NCBI GenBank assembly: GCA_963558565.1 | Contig: CAUWGX010000003.1 | Location: 182,088-246,087 of the forward strand | DNA length: 64,000 bases | Origin: Atopostipes sp963558565 | Lineage (GTDB): Bacteria > Bacillota > Bacilli > Lactobacillales > Carnobacteriaceae_A | Reading direction: 5' to 3' | Shown here: one piece after another, positions 7,957-17,711 of the stretch | Numbering within the stretch: the stretch's first letter is position 1 | Layout of the letters: each line of letters starts with the position of its first letter | Program-made: the position numbers and the translations under genes | Notes under the pieces: model-generated | Databases searched by the model: none | Told to the model about the DNA's origin: nothing | What the model saw: the letters and a program-made list of their open reading frames with translations, nothing else

Positions 7957-9243
7957 TTAGTCGTTTCTGCGACGACGTCTGAAGAATGGTGGTGTGTCTA
8001 GTTCGTCATCTTGTCGAGCCACTTCATCTTCATTGTTGCGATTGAAAAGACTATTACCGCGCTCAGATTCTTGTTCTTTGTCGGTGTTTAGATCGCTATT
8101 GTGTCGATCGCGTATGTTTGGTTCTTTTCGGATATCCCAATCACCGAAAGGATCGTTGTCCGTTGATTTCTCGTTAGAACGTGAATCCGTTTCTTCCTCT
8201 TTAGGCTCTGAAGGTGTTGGTTTTGGACGGCTTCTTTGCCCCATTTGTCCCCCTTGTAAACCTTGTTGACGATTGGCTTGTAAATCTTTTTCATCAATAC
8301 CTGTTGCGATCACTGTAACAACGACTTCGTCACCTAAGTTTTCGTTAATAGTTGTACCAAAGATAATGTTCACATCACTGGTTGAAGCAGCGGATACAAT
8401 ATCTGCAGCATCTTGCGCTTCGAATAAGGTTAAGTCCATACCCCCTGCAATATTTAACAAGACGTTGTTGGCTCCTTCAATCGATACTTCAAGTAGAGGG
8501 GATGAAATAGCTCTTTGTGTCGCTTCAGCGGTACGATTTTCGCCATTTGATGAACCAATACCCATTAAAGCAGAACCTTGGTCTCTCATAACCGTTTTCA
8601 CGTCAGCAAAGTCTAAGTTAACAAAACCAGGGTTGGTAATCATATCTGAAATTCCTTGAACCCCTTGACGTAGAACGTTATCCGCTTCACGGAAAGCTTC
8701 TAAAATTGGGGTCTTTTTGTCGACAATTTCAAGTAAACGGTTATTCGAAATGGTGACTAAAGTGTCCACGTGTTCTTTCATGGCTGCGATTCCATCTTCA
8801 GCGTAACGCGCTTTCTTTGGTCCTTCAAAAGTAAACGGTCGTGTAATAACACCTACCGTTAAAGCATCTTGAGCTTTCGCTACTTTAGCAACAATACCGG
8901 CAGCTCCAGTCCCTGTACCGCCACCCATTCCAGCGGTAATAAAGACCATATCTGCTCCTTCAAGAGCTTCTGCAATGGCTTCTTCACTTTCTTCGGCCGA
9001 TTTCTTACCAATTTCCGGCATAGAACCTGCACCCAAACCACGGGTTAATTTTGGTCCTAGTTGAATCTTTGTCTCAGCATTCATCAAGTCTAAAGCTTGT
9101 ACGTCGGTGTTTGCTACGATAAATTCAACACCCGATACATCTTCTTCAATCATACGATTAACAGCATTCCCACCAGCTCCACCGACCCCGATTACTTTAA
9201 TAACCGCGCCTGATGGTGGTGTCATATCAAATTCTAAATCCAT
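7957..9243 (-). CDS. ftsZ: Cell division GTPase FtsZ
   Basis: FtsZ is the tubulin-like GTPase that forms the Z ring. The 428-residue protein has the nucleotide loop 'GVGGAGGNAVNRM' (about residues 18-30), the tubulin signature 'GGGTGTGA' (about 107-114) and the T7 catalytic loop with 'NLDFADVKTVM' (about 208-218). After residue ~320 comes a long disordered linker rich in D, E, R, N and S, ending in the conserved C-terminal peptide 'DELDTPPFFRRRR' that binds FtsA and SepF. A GGAGG ribosome site precedes the ATG. It follows ftsA by about 106 bp. Confidence 0.98.
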   Translation of the reverse strand: MDLEFDMTPPSGAVIKVIGVGGAGGNAVNRMIEEDVSGVEFIVANTDVQALDLMNAETKIQLGPKLTRGLGAGSMPEIGKKSAEESEEAIAEALEGADMVFITAGMGGGTGTGAAGIVAKVAKAQDALTVGVITRPFTFEGPKKARYAEDGIAAMKEHVDTLVTISNNRLLEIVDKKTPILEAFREADNVLRQGVQGISDMITNPGFVNLDFADVKTVMRDQGSALMGIGSSNGENRTAEATQRAISSPLLEVSIEGANNVLLNIAGGMDLTLFEAQDAADIVSAASTSDVNIIFGTTINENLGDEVVVTVIATGIDEKDLQANRQQGLQGGQMGQRSRPKPTPSEPKEEETDSRSNEKSTDNDPFGDWDIRKEPNIRDRHNSDLNTDKEQESERGNSLFNRNNEDEVARQDDELDTPPFFRRRRRND

Positions 9244-9349
9244 TTATTTTCCTCCTGTACCACAGTTCCGATACTTTGTATTTTAAACTAAATCATTTTT
9301 ATAGTCATCATTTTCATTCATGTTTTTCATATTCTTTTTATTTGTATCC

Positions 9350-10675
9350 TTATTCAAAGAAACCAGAAAAGAAATTTTTGATTTTATCGGTCATTGTTTC
9401 TTCGTCTTCTGGATCTGTCATTTCATATTGATCACTTGGTTGCGTTGTACTTTCTGCCGCATCTTCTTTGGCCACCGGTTGTACGCTATTTCGAACGGAT
9501 TGGTGACCCGTTGTTTTTTGCAAGAGTGTTTGAATAATTAACTCTTCCACTTCACTTAAATTCGTTTCCGCAATGACTAAACCAATCGCGTTGGTGAAGG
9601 CTGGATAACGAACACTCATGAAATCAGGAATATAAATTCGCACCGGAATATTAAAAATTTCTTCCGCTAACCGGTCAATACCTGGTAAAGAAGCGGCGCC
9701 ACCACTAATTGTGATTCCCGCCGGCATCTGTGAAGCGCCGATATTGTCTAATGAGAATTTCAATTGTTCAAAAATCTGAGCAATACGTGCTTCAATAATT
9801 TCTGAAATGTAAGACTCTTTATATCTTTCTAATTCCTTTTGTCCCACAACATCAACGGTTACAGTTCGATCGGAAGTCATGTCCGGGTAATAAGCGTGGC
9901 CAACATCTCGTTTTAATTTTTCCGCATCTTTAATTGATGTGTTCAAGACAATTGAAATATCCTTTGAAACATATTCGCCACCTTCTTGAATCGCATAGGA
10001 ACTTTTTAGTTGGTCATCATGAATCACTGACACACAGGTTTGTCCGCCACCCATGTCGATTAAGATCGCTCCAAAATTTCGTTCATCTTGTGTGAGCGCA
10101 ACTTGCCCCATCGCTTCTGGTAATAATACGATATTTCGTACCGAAAAACCAGCCCGTTTCACCGCTTTACGAATGTTATGTAAAATTGAACGGGGGACGG
10201 AAGTGATCGTTCCTCTAAATTCAATCCGATTCCCAATCATCCCGCGCGGGTCTTTAATTTCATCAAAACCATCCACGGTAAATTCTTCAGGAGTCACATT
10301 GACAACTTCTCGTTCTTGATTCAAGCTACCTTCAATTGCTTTGGCGACGACTTGTTGAACATCCTCGTTGCCAATTTCTTGTTGGTTTTTATTAATTGAA
10401 ATGCCTCCATAACAAGAATTAATTTGTAATTCATTTGAAGGCACCCCAACGATTAATTCATTAATTTTAACATCTGCTTTGTCCTCCGCTTGCTCTACTG
10501 CACTGCGGATCGATGCTGCTGTTTGTTCGATATCAACAATCATCGCTCTTTTTAATCCATTTGCTCTTTCGTTTCCTACTCCAATAACATTAATTTGTCC
10601 GTTTAATACCTCGGCTACGATTACTTTAATTGAAGTGGTTCCAATGTCTAAACTTGCATAAATGCCGCTTTTCAT
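9350..10675 (-). CDS. ftsA: Cell division protein FtsA
   Basis: This actin-like ATPase anchors FtsZ to the membrane. The core starts at 'GIYASLDIGTTSIKVIV' and contains the phosphate loops, the 1C (SHS2) domain (about residues 85-160) and 'IDMGGGQTCVSV' (about 200-212). The C-terminus ends in 'MTDKIKNFFSGFFE', an amphipathic membrane-targeting helix, after an acidic linker. The longest frame begins at 10714, but that extension contains the GGAGGT ribosome site as codons; the ATG at 10675 is 13 bases after it and gives 441 residues. A likely promoter for ftsAZ lies at 10787-10816. Confidence 0.96.
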   Translation of the reverse strand: MKSGIYASLDIGTTSIKVIVAEVLNGQINVIGVGNERANGLKRAMIVDIEQTAASIRSAVEQAEDKADVKINELIVGVPSNELQINSCYGGISINKNQQEIGNEDVQQVVAKAIEGSLNQEREVVNVTPEEFTVDGFDEIKDPRGMIGNRIEFRGTITSVPRSILHNIRKAVKRAGFSVRNIVLLPEAMGQVALTQDERNFGAILIDMGGGQTCVSVIHDDQLKSSYAIQEGGEYVSKDISIVLNTSIKDAEKLKRDVGHAYYPDMTSDRTVTVDVVGQKELERYKESYISEIIEARIAQIFEQLKFSLDNIGASQMPAGITISGGAASLPGIDRLAEEIFNIPVRIYIPDFMSVRYPAFTNAIGLVIAETNLSEVEELIIQTLLQKTTGHQSVRNSVQPVAKEDAAESTTQPSDQYEMTDPEDEETMTDKIKNFFSGFFE

Positions 10676-10786
10676 TTTAAGATTGAAACCTCCATTTTTT
10701 CTAGAATTTGTCATTATTGTTTAAAATTATTTTTGCATTTTTTGATCATGAATTTTTATTTTTCTAAATAGTCATTCATATTGGCT

Positions 10787-10816
10787 ATTCTACCATAAAA
10801 ACGGGGTGAATTTGAA
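10787..10816 (-). promoter_or_regulatory. Probable sigma-A promoter of ftsA-ftsZ
   Basis: On the minus strand TTCAAA (10816-10811) and TAGAAT (10792-10787) are separated by 18 bp, with TG just before the -10 (extended -10 form). It sits in the 249-bp gap between divIB and the ftsA start, the largest gap within the ftsQ-ftsZ stretch. It was found by inspection only. Confidence 0.5.
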
Positions 10817-10924
10817 GGAAGTCCATTAATTCCTTATTACGTTTTTATTTCGATCTGATTGCACTTCTTCCGCTTTTCCTTTTTTTAGAAAGTTTATGTG
10901 ATTAAGTGCTCAAGGAACGACTTT

Positions 10925-11764
10925 TTATTCGTTAAACGCTTCTAATTCCTGTCTTTCTGATTCATCCACTTCGGTCTCCGCATCAATCTCTTCTTCGTCT
11001 TCATCGACGAACGGAATAAAATAAACACCGGCTTCCATATCGAAGACGCCTTTTTGACCACCGACGGCTTGAACCATTTGTGGATAGTAAGGAATTTTTT
11101 CAGCGAAGGTCGGAATGGAAGAAAGGACGCGGTTTCCATTATTCATAAAAATACGAATAAATAAAGGATTTGAACGGTCTTCAACCAACTCTATTTCTGA
11201 GATTAAGTTTAAAATCGGTCCGTCTAACTCACTTAACTCTTCGATCATAAAGTCAAGAGCTTCCCCTTCTTCGAAATTTAATAAGATGGGTTGATTGCCA
11301 AGCGAAACATTATACGCATTTTCTAAGACACGCCCATTTTCTAACACTCTTAAATAAGAACCATCTTGTGCAATATAAGCCACGGTGTTAAATTCATCCA
11401 CTTGAATCAGAATATCATTCGCTCCCACTAATTCCATCTTCGTCTCCGAAACTTGGTCCAATTCCTGCGTAATATTCTGTTCAATGTTTTCCCGGTCTTT
11501 CAGGGTACTCATCACCGAATCGCCGCCTTGAATGTGGCTGCTATCAATCACTTCTTGCACATATACCGCTTCATTGCCTTCCACCGAAACAGTGCCCACT
11601 TTACTCCAAGGACTAATCAAATAGCCTAAAACGACAATTACCAAAATGTTCAGCACAAGAATCGGAATATACCGTTGCAAAATTTTATGTAACGGCATGG
11701 GACGTTTTTTCGCCGTATGCGTCGGCTGCTTCTTTGTCTTTTGTTTCTTTTTATTTTTAGCCAT
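10925..11764 (-). CDS. divIB: Cell division protein DivIB/FtsQ
   Basis: This is a bitopic membrane protein of the FtsL-DivIC-DivIB complex. A Lys-rich cytoplasmic tail (residues 1-28) is followed by one membrane helix (about 32-50, 'IPILVLNILVIVVLGYLI'), then an extracellular POTRA domain beginning 'VGTVSVEGNEAVYVQEVI' (about 56-73) and the FtsQ/DivIB beta domain. The last 25 residues are very acidic. At 279 residues the length fits Firmicute DivIB. It follows murG by 30 bp. Confidence 0.93.
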   Translation of the reverse strand: MAKNKKKQKTKKQPTHTAKKRPMPLHKILQRYIPILVLNILVIVVLGYLISPWSKVGTVSVEGNEAVYVQEVIDSSHIQGGDSVMSTLKDRENIEQNITQELDQVSETKMELVGANDILIQVDEFNTVAYIAQDGSYLRVLENGRVLENAYNVSLGNQPILLNFEEGEALDFMIEELSELDGPILNLISEIELVEDRSNPLFIRIFMNNGNRVLSSIPTFAEKIPYYPQMVQAVGGQKGVFDMEAGVYFIPFVDEDEEEIDAETEVDESERQELEAFNE

Positions 11765-11794
11765 TGGGCACTGCTCCTTTCTCTTTTAAAATAT

Positions 11795-12928
11795 TTAATC
11801 TGTACTCTTTTTCTTTATCTCATCCAGCATCACTTGGATCAATTGATCCGTGGCATGCGGTTGGCCAATTTCACGTGCACGCTCGCTCATCGCTTGACGT
11901 GCGGCTTTATTTTCCATCAGTGTATCGATCTCGTTTAATAAACGCGGACCGGTTAAATCGGCTTCTTCTAGCAATGTGGCGGCTTGGTGATCCACTAAGC
12001 TCATCGCATTCTGTGTTTGATGATCATCCGTCACATTCGGTGAAGGAATCAAAATGCTGGGGATTCCAAGCACCGTGATCTCGGCAATCGTTGTCGCGCC
12101 ACTACGGCTAACGATCGCTGCTGTATGCCGTAAAACTTCGACCATATTATGAATATAAGGTTTCACCACAAATTTTGGATTTCTGACCAGGGGTGAAAGA
12201 GCATCTAACTGCGCCACGATTTCTTCATAATGCTGGGGCCCCGTGACAAATAACACTTGATAGTTGCGCTTTCGTAACTGCGGATATGCCGCGACAACCG
12301 CTTCATTGATTTTCTCCGCTCCCCGACTGCCCCCGAAAATCAAGACAATCGGTTCTGTTACTTCTAAATTATAAACCGCATCAATCATTTGCAAGGGTTG
12401 CGCCGCCACTTCTTGAGCGCGCGGATTGCCTGTAAACACTACTTTATCCTCATAACCTTTGACTTGTTTGTAAATATCTTTAAAACTAATGGCTAAACGA
12501 TCAATATAACGGATTAAGAATTTATTGGTTAAGCCTAGGAAGCTATTTTGTTCATGCACCACGGTGGGAATACCGGCTTTCGCCGCCGCATAACAAATAG
12601 GCGCACTCACATACCCTCCTGTACCTAAGACTACATCAGGTTTAAAATCCCGAATAATTTCTTTCGCTTTTTTGATGCTCGTTAAAAACAAAGTGGCACT
12701 TTTAAGGTTGTATTTTAAACTGTCAAAATCAAAGCTTCTTTTGAATCCTTCGATTTTGATCGCTTGAAAGGCAATGCCTTCTTTAGGAACGAGGGTACTT
12801 TCTAACCCTCTTTCTGTCCCAATATATAATAATGTCACGTCCGCGTCCATTTCTTTTAAACGACGCGCCACGGCTAATGCGGGATAAATATGTCCCCCAG
12901 TACCGCCGCCTGTTAAAAGTACTCTCAT
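11795..12928 (-). CDS. murG: UDP-GlcNAc transferase MurG (lipid II synthase)
   Basis: MurG is a GT28 glycosyltransferase at the inner membrane face. It adds GlcNAc to lipid I to make lipid II. The N-terminal 'LLTGGGTGGHIYPALAVA' (residues 4-21) is the glycine-rich signature; the C-terminal domain has 'VLIFGGSRGAEKINEAV' (about 196-212) and the donor-binding 'VSRSGATTIAEI'. The 377-residue length is normal. It follows murD by 14 bp. Confidence 0.97.
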   Translation of the reverse strand: MRVLLTGGGTGGHIYPALAVARRLKEMDADVTLLYIGTERGLESTLVPKEGIAFQAIKIEGFKRSFDFDSLKYNLKSATLFLTSIKKAKEIIRDFKPDVVLGTGGYVSAPICYAAAKAGIPTVVHEQNSFLGLTNKFLIRYIDRLAISFKDIYKQVKGYEDKVVFTGNPRAQEVAAQPLQMIDAVYNLEVTEPIVLIFGGSRGAEKINEAVVAAYPQLRKRNYQVLFVTGPQHYEEIVAQLDALSPLVRNPKFVVKPYIHNMVEVLRHTAAIVSRSGATTIAEITVLGIPSILIPSPNVTDDHQTQNAMSLVDHQAATLLEEADLTGPRLLNEIDTLMENKAARQAMSERAREIGQPHATDQLIQVMLDEIKKKSTD

Positions 12929-12942
12929 TTGTGCGCTGCCTC

Positions 12943-14322
12943 CTACTGCTTTTCTGCTTCTACTAATTGTTCAACTGCTTGAATAAACTGCTCGCCTCGA
13001 ATTTCAAAGTTGGCATACTGATCCCAACTCGCCGCTGCTGGCGAGAGTAAAATAACATCTCCCGCCTCACTTAAGGCATAAGCTTCAGGCACAGCCGTTT
13101 CCACATTTTCTGTTTGAATAATTTGTTCAATGCCTGCTTCTTGCGCGGCCTCGATCATTAAAGGCGCTGTTTCACCAAAGGTCACTAACGCTTTCACCTT
13201 TTTGGCAAGTGCAGGAACGAGTTCGTGAAATGAATTGCCTCGATCTAATCCACCCGCTAATAAAATAACGGGTTGATTAAAGCCAACCAATGCATGTTCT
13301 GTTGCTTCAATATTTGTAGCTTTTGAATCATTATAAAAAATTCTTCCTGCCCACTCAGTCACATATTGGGTGCGATGTTTGACCCCTCTAAATTGACGCA
13401 ATACTTGTTGAATCACGCGATTAGAAACACCTTTTAATTTCGCGACCGCAATGGCGGCTAAGAAATTTTCTAAGTTATGTAAGCCTTCTAAAAAAATGTC
13501 GTCCACGGGGGCAACTGCTTCCGCTTTAAAATAAATGACGCCCGCTTTAACCGAAACCCCTGCGGGTAAATATTCTTTGCGCGAATAAGGCAACAAAGAA
13601 GCTTGGGTATTGGCTTGTACGAGTTTTTCTAAATGCGGTTGATCGTGATTGTAAATCACAAAATCGCTGGCACTTTGATTGCGAATCAAATTCATTTTTG
13701 CGTCTTCATAAGCCGCTTGGGAACCATGATAATCTAAATGTGCGGAATATAAGTTCGTGATCACCGCAATTTCAGGTTTAATCGTCGGTGTCCCCATTAA
13801 CTGAAAACTGGACAATTCTATAATCGCATCATCCGTTGGTTTCAGTTCTAGAGCGACTTGGCTGGCCGGAACCCCAATATTTCCAATCGCATACGCCTGG
13901 CCTTCTTTGCGCTCACCACTTAACATCGCTTGAATCATCGATGTGGTGGTGGTTTTGCCATTTGTTCCTGTTAAACCAATCATCGGAGCGGCCATCACGG
14001 AAGTTGCTACTTCTACTTCCGTAATCACTGGCAGTTCCTGCGCCAACGCTTGTTCCACGATGGGGTTATCATAAGGAATGCCGGGGTTTTTTACGACAAG
14101 ATCAAACGCCTGCTCCATTAAATCGTCCGGATGACCACCAGAAATGACCCGAATATTTAATGTTTCTAGTTCTTGAGCTTCTCTGTTTCCCGTCAAATCT
14201 TGGGCGTCGTTTACAGTCACCTGCGCACGCAATTCGTGGAGTAAGCGCGCAGCATAATAACCACTTTTCGCTAACCCGAGCACTAAGACCTTTTTATTTT
14301 TATATTTATTTTTTTTTCCCAT
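12943..14322 (-). CDS. murD: UDP-N-acetylmuramoylalanine-D-glutamate ligase
   Basis: MurD adds D-glutamate to UDP-MurNAc-L-Ala with ATP in the cytoplasm. The protein has 459 residues with an N-terminal Rossmann-type domain ('VLVLGLAKSGYYAARLL'), the Mur ligase ATP loop 'GLTGTNGKTTTTSMI' (about residues 118-132), and the C-terminal domain with 'LLAGGLDRGNSF' and 'LLSPAAASWDQYANFE', both MurD hallmarks. It lies between mraY (66-bp gap) and murG. Confidence 0.97.
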   Translation of the reverse strand: MGKKNKYKNKKVLVLGLAKSGYYAARLLHELRAQVTVNDAQDLTGNREAQELETLNIRVISGGHPDDLMEQAFDLVVKNPGIPYDNPIVEQALAQELPVITEVEVATSVMAAPMIGLTGTNGKTTTTSMIQAMLSGERKEGQAYAIGNIGVPASQVALELKPTDDAIIELSSFQLMGTPTIKPEIAVITNLYSAHLDYHGSQAAYEDAKMNLIRNQSASDFVIYNHDQPHLEKLVQANTQASLLPYSRKEYLPAGVSVKAGVIYFKAEAVAPVDDIFLEGLHNLENFLAAIAVAKLKGVSNRVIQQVLRQFRGVKHRTQYVTEWAGRIFYNDSKATNIEATEHALVGFNQPVILLAGGLDRGNSFHELVPALAKKVKALVTFGETAPLMIEAAQEAGIEQIIQTENVETAVPEAYALSEAGDVILLSPAAASWDQYANFEIRGEQFIQAVEQLVEAEKQ

Positions 14323-14387
14323 AAAGACCCCTCAATCATTTTTATCACTTGTTGTTTCATTGGTTTCTTTAAGCACCCCTCACTCGC

Positions 14388-15353
14388 TTATAATAAAGCA
14401 AGAGCAAGTAAGGCCGTTCCTAGACCAATCGCTGCAAAAACACCGACTATTTTCCATTCTGACCAGCCTTCCATTTCGAAGTGATGGTGGATCGGACTCA
14501 TTTTGAAAATGCGGTTTCCGGTTCGCTTGAACCAGAAAACTTGCAGCATGACACTCGCTGTTTCTAAAACAAAAATGAGACCAATTAAAAGTAAGGTCCA
14601 TTCCACATTCAATAAAATTGACATCGCCGCTAGTCCTGCACCGAGTGCTAAAGACCCGACATCGCCCATAAATATTTTGGCAGGTTTACGGTTAAAAATA
14701 AAGAAACCGAGCAAGCCGCCAATCACACTTACGGCGAAAGTTAAGACACCCCAAGCTTCTTGGGTGTAAGCAATGTAAGCATAAGCCGCATAAGCAATCG
14801 TCCCTGTGGTTGCGAGTAAACCATCGATTCCATCCGTTAAGTTGGTGGCATTGGAAAAGCCAACCATCCAAAAGACAGCAAAGATACCATACAGATAACT
14901 CAAAGGGATGTTGCCAATAAAGGGGAAATTCAACTGGTTATCGAAATCATTGAAAACCAGTACGAAGTAAAACACAATACTAATCGCGACTTGCGCTAGA
15001 AACTTCTGTTTACTGGATAACCCTAAGTTTCGTTTCATAAATAATTTAATAAAATCATCCACAAAACCAATTAATCCATATAAAACAAAGACCCCCACCA
15101 ATAACCACATATCAAGATGGCGATTGAGATCAAAAAGCGTAGCGATCAATACCGTTAAAATGGCGGATAAAATAAATACGGTCCCGCCCATGGTCGGCGT
15201 GCCGCTTTTCTCTTGGTGCCAACTTGGCCCTTCTTCTAAAGTCACTTGTCCTAATTGTTTTCTTCGAAAATATCGAATAATAAAAGGCATGAGGATAACC
15301 ACAAGCAAAAAGCTAATGACCAAAGGCCAAAATATAACATCTACAAAATTCAT
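14388..15353 (-). CDS. mraY: Phospho-N-acetylmuramoyl-pentapeptide transferase
   Basis: MraY is an integral membrane enzyme that transfers phospho-MurNAc-pentapeptide to undecaprenyl phosphate, giving lipid I. Ten hydrophobic segments are evident. The acidic motif 'GFVDDFIK' (about residues 96-103), 'NATNLTDGIDGLLA' (about 168-181) and the histidine loop 'MSPIHHHFE' (about 285-293) are all present. At 321 residues it has family length. A terminator-like hairpin separates it from the upstream pbp gene, so it may have its own promoter within 15354-15450. Confidence 0.97.
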   Translation of the reverse strand: MNFVDVIFWPLVISFLLVVILMPFIIRYFRRKQLGQVTLEEGPSWHQEKSGTPTMGGTVFILSAILTVLIATLFDLNRHLDMWLLVGVFVLYGLIGFVDDFIKLFMKRNLGLSSKQKFLAQVAISIVFYFVLVFNDFDNQLNFPFIGNIPLSYLYGIFAVFWMVGFSNATNLTDGIDGLLATTGTIAYAAYAYIAYTQEAWGVLTFAVSVIGGLLGFFIFNRKPAKIFMGDVGSLALGAGLAAMSILLNVEWTLLLIGLIFVLETASVMLQVFWFKRTGNRIFKMSPIHHHFEMEGWSEWKIVGVFAAIGLGTALLALALL

Positions 15354-15452
15354 AATAATCTCCCTTAAATATACTAATGATTGCTTCAGGTGAAGCCCTG
15401 CTGAAACACTACTACATTATATAGATTGGGCATTCTTCACTCAATACCTTTT

Positions 15453-15496
15453 AAGTAAAAAGTGGAAGTCGGCTACAATGTCCATCTCCCACTTAT
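15453..15496 (-). terminator. Possible terminator/attenuator between pbp and mraY
   Basis: AAGTGGAAG (15460-15468) and CTCCCACTT (15486-15494) form a 9-bp stem with one wobble; on the minus strand the stem is followed by TTTTTACTT. It lies 41 bases after the pbp stop and would split the dcw transcript. Partial readthrough is likely, since the downstream genes are essential. Confidence 0.6.
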
Positions 15497-15536
15497 TGAT
15501 CAAAGTATTCATCGTTTGTGTTAAGCAATACAATTT

Positions 15537-17702
15537 TTATTCTTCAGTACCTTCTGAGGATAAGGTCACGGTAATATCTGCCCCTGGTTCCATAAAGGAA
15601 TCGGCGGCTAAACTCTGATCCACGACATAACCTTCCCCTTCGAAAGTAATATTTACACCGGTTAACTCGGCCACTTTTAAAACATCATTACGCGACCAGT
15701 TCGTGAGATCTGGCATTGTTGCTGCCCCGTTGGTCATCACAATAATTTGTTGATCATCAAACAATGGCGTATCCGCGTAAGGAAATTGTTGCACAATTTC
15801 AGTCCCTGAACCAATCACCGTATACTCACGACCCTCTTCTTCTAAAGCATTCACTGCTTCATCCGCACTCGTGTCTAAATAAGATGGGGTATCGACATAC
15901 TGTAACTCTTCATTGCCCGTCCCCTCCTGGTCCTTTTCATTGAAGTCAATAATACGATCCACGAGCGGATGATAAATTTTCTGTACGACCGCACTACCAT
16001 ACGTAGCATCTTCGGAATAGGTCGGTTCTTGGACCGTGATATACACTAAATAGTCCGGATCTTCCGCAGGTAACATCGCCACCACTGAATAAATGTGTTT
16101 AGACGTTGAGTATTGACCCGTTTCCGGATCTACCAATTGCGCGGTACCCGTTTTAGCCGCAATCGAATACCCTTCTTTTTGATAGTTTTCAGCGACCGCA
16201 TCTTCCATTTCAGTTGCTTGTTTTAAATAATTCAAGGTTAAGTTCGCGGTCTCTTCTGAAATAGGACTCTCATGTTTAACGGCTTCATACATTTCTTCTT
16301 CATTCGTGTCACTGTTCACCGTTTTTCCAACTAATTTCGGAACGGTCGCTTCGCCGCCATTAGCAATAGCGGAGAAAGCCTGTAGCATCTGCGCCGGTGT
16401 CACAGAAATTCCTTGTCCGAAACCAGTGTTCACTCTTTGAAGCGGCCAAGCATAAGGGTTATTCCCCTGTTGCTCATTTGGTAAAGTGATACCGGTCGGT
16501 TGTCCAAAGCCATAAGCTTCTAGGTATTCTTTCCAAACATCATGTCCCATCGCTTCTACAAGCTGCACGAACAGTACGTTACTAGAACGAGCGACTCCTT
16601 CAAGAGAAGAAATCCAACCCCAACCTTTTCGATTGTAGTCACTCACGGAGCCCCCATGAATTTTAATATTTCCTGATTTGAAATATTGATTCGGATCGAA
16701 AACTCCTTCTTCAATCGCTGCGGCTAGTGTTAGCACCTTCATCGTCGAGCCGGGTTCATATGTATATTCCGTCAACAAGTTCTGCCATGAAGCATCAATA
16801 TTTTCCAAGGTTGTCGCGTTAAACGAAGGTCGTTGCGCCGTCGCCAATACTTCGCCGGATTTCGAATCCATCACGGTCGCTGTGATCGCTTTGGACTCAT
16901 TCTCTTCTTGTACTTTTGAGAGCGTCGTTTCTAAATGCGCCTGTAATTTATGATCCAGCGTCACATACAAGTCATCCCCATTTTCCGGTTCCACTTCTTC
17001 ATTTTCTAAACCAGGAACGGAATAACCTAAATTATCTTTTTGGTAAGTTCTTTGTCCATTCTTTCCAGTCAGCAAGTCATTAAACGTATTCTCTAGTCCC
17101 ATCACACCAACTAAGTTTTTCTCATCTGATCCTTCCTCATTTTGATACTGAGCAAGACCAACGGTGTGGGAAGCAAAGGTTCCATTTGGATAGAGTCGTT
17201 TTTGTTTTTCATCAAAAATAATACCCGTTAATTCTTTTTCATCGAGTTCTTCTTGAATGTTGCTGACCGTATGATACGACAAGTTATTCCCGATCGAACC
17301 AAATTCTACTTGGTCCACATCTTTATTTAAATAGTTTAAAATCTCTTCGGCGGATAGATTGATGTGGTTCGATAAGACCTCTGCCACCGCTTCTTTATCC
17401 TTATCTTGCACATGTTGCGGATTGGCTTCTGTCGACCATTTGTCGGTTAAGACCCCAATCATTTTATAAGAAGAGGCATCAATCGCAATCGGGTTCCCGT
17501 GACGATCATAAATCGTTCCGCGATCTGCCTGCAAAGTATAGTTGCTGGTGTATAAACGTTCTACATTTTCTTGTAAATTTTCCCCATCAATTTCGCCGCG
17601 TACCATGATTTGCGAAAAACGCAAGAAAATCAAACTAAAAGAAAAAATAGTAACGATTAACAACAAAGCGGAAAAATTGTGCCGATTTCTATCTGAGTTC
17701 AT
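15537..17702 (-). CDS. Class B penicillin-binding protein with PASTA domains (PBP2x/PbpB type)
   Basis: This is the division transpeptidase that works with FtsW and FtsL. One N-terminal membrane helix (about residues 11-33) is followed by a dimerisation domain and the transpeptidase domain with SxxK ('GSTMK', serine near 318), SxN ('SSN', near 375) and KTG ('KTGTAQ', near 515). Two PASTA domains fill the last ~120 residues. The longest frame starts with GTG at 17711; the ATG at 17702 has AGGTG six bases before it and is preferred (721 residues). It follows ftsL almost without a gap. Confidence 0.95.
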   Translation of the reverse strand: MNSDRNRHNFSALLLIVTIFSFSLIFLRFSQIMVRGEIDGENLQENVERLYTSNYTLQADRGTIYDRHGNPIAIDASSYKMIGVLTDKWSTEANPQHVQDKDKEAVAEVLSNHINLSAEEILNYLNKDVDQVEFGSIGNNLSYHTVSNIQEELDEKELTGIIFDEKQKRLYPNGTFASHTVGLAQYQNEEGSDEKNLVGVMGLENTFNDLLTGKNGQRTYQKDNLGYSVPGLENEEVEPENGDDLYVTLDHKLQAHLETTLSKVQEENESKAITATVMDSKSGEVLATAQRPSFNATTLENIDASWQNLLTEYTYEPGSTMKVLTLAAAIEEGVFDPNQYFKSGNIKIHGGSVSDYNRKGWGWISSLEGVARSSNVLFVQLVEAMGHDVWKEYLEAYGFGQPTGITLPNEQQGNNPYAWPLQRVNTGFGQGISVTPAQMLQAFSAIANGGEATVPKLVGKTVNSDTNEEEMYEAVKHESPISEETANLTLNYLKQATEMEDAVAENYQKEGYSIAAKTGTAQLVDPETGQYSTSKHIYSVVAMLPAEDPDYLVYITVQEPTYSEDATYGSAVVQKIYHPLVDRIIDFNEKDQEGTGNEELQYVDTPSYLDTSADEAVNALEEEGREYTVIGSGTEIVQQFPYADTPLFDDQQIIVMTNGAATMPDLTNWSRNDVLKVAELTGVNITFEGEGYVVDQSLAADSFMEPGADITVTLSSEGTEE

Positions 17703-17711
17703 ACCGCTCAC

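Noticed and set aside
9213..9541. Overlapping plus-strand ORFs of 72-73 codons at the ftsA/ftsZ junction
   Set aside because: They are antisense shadows over ftsA, its start region and ftsZ, with Phe/Ser-rich low-complexity translations.
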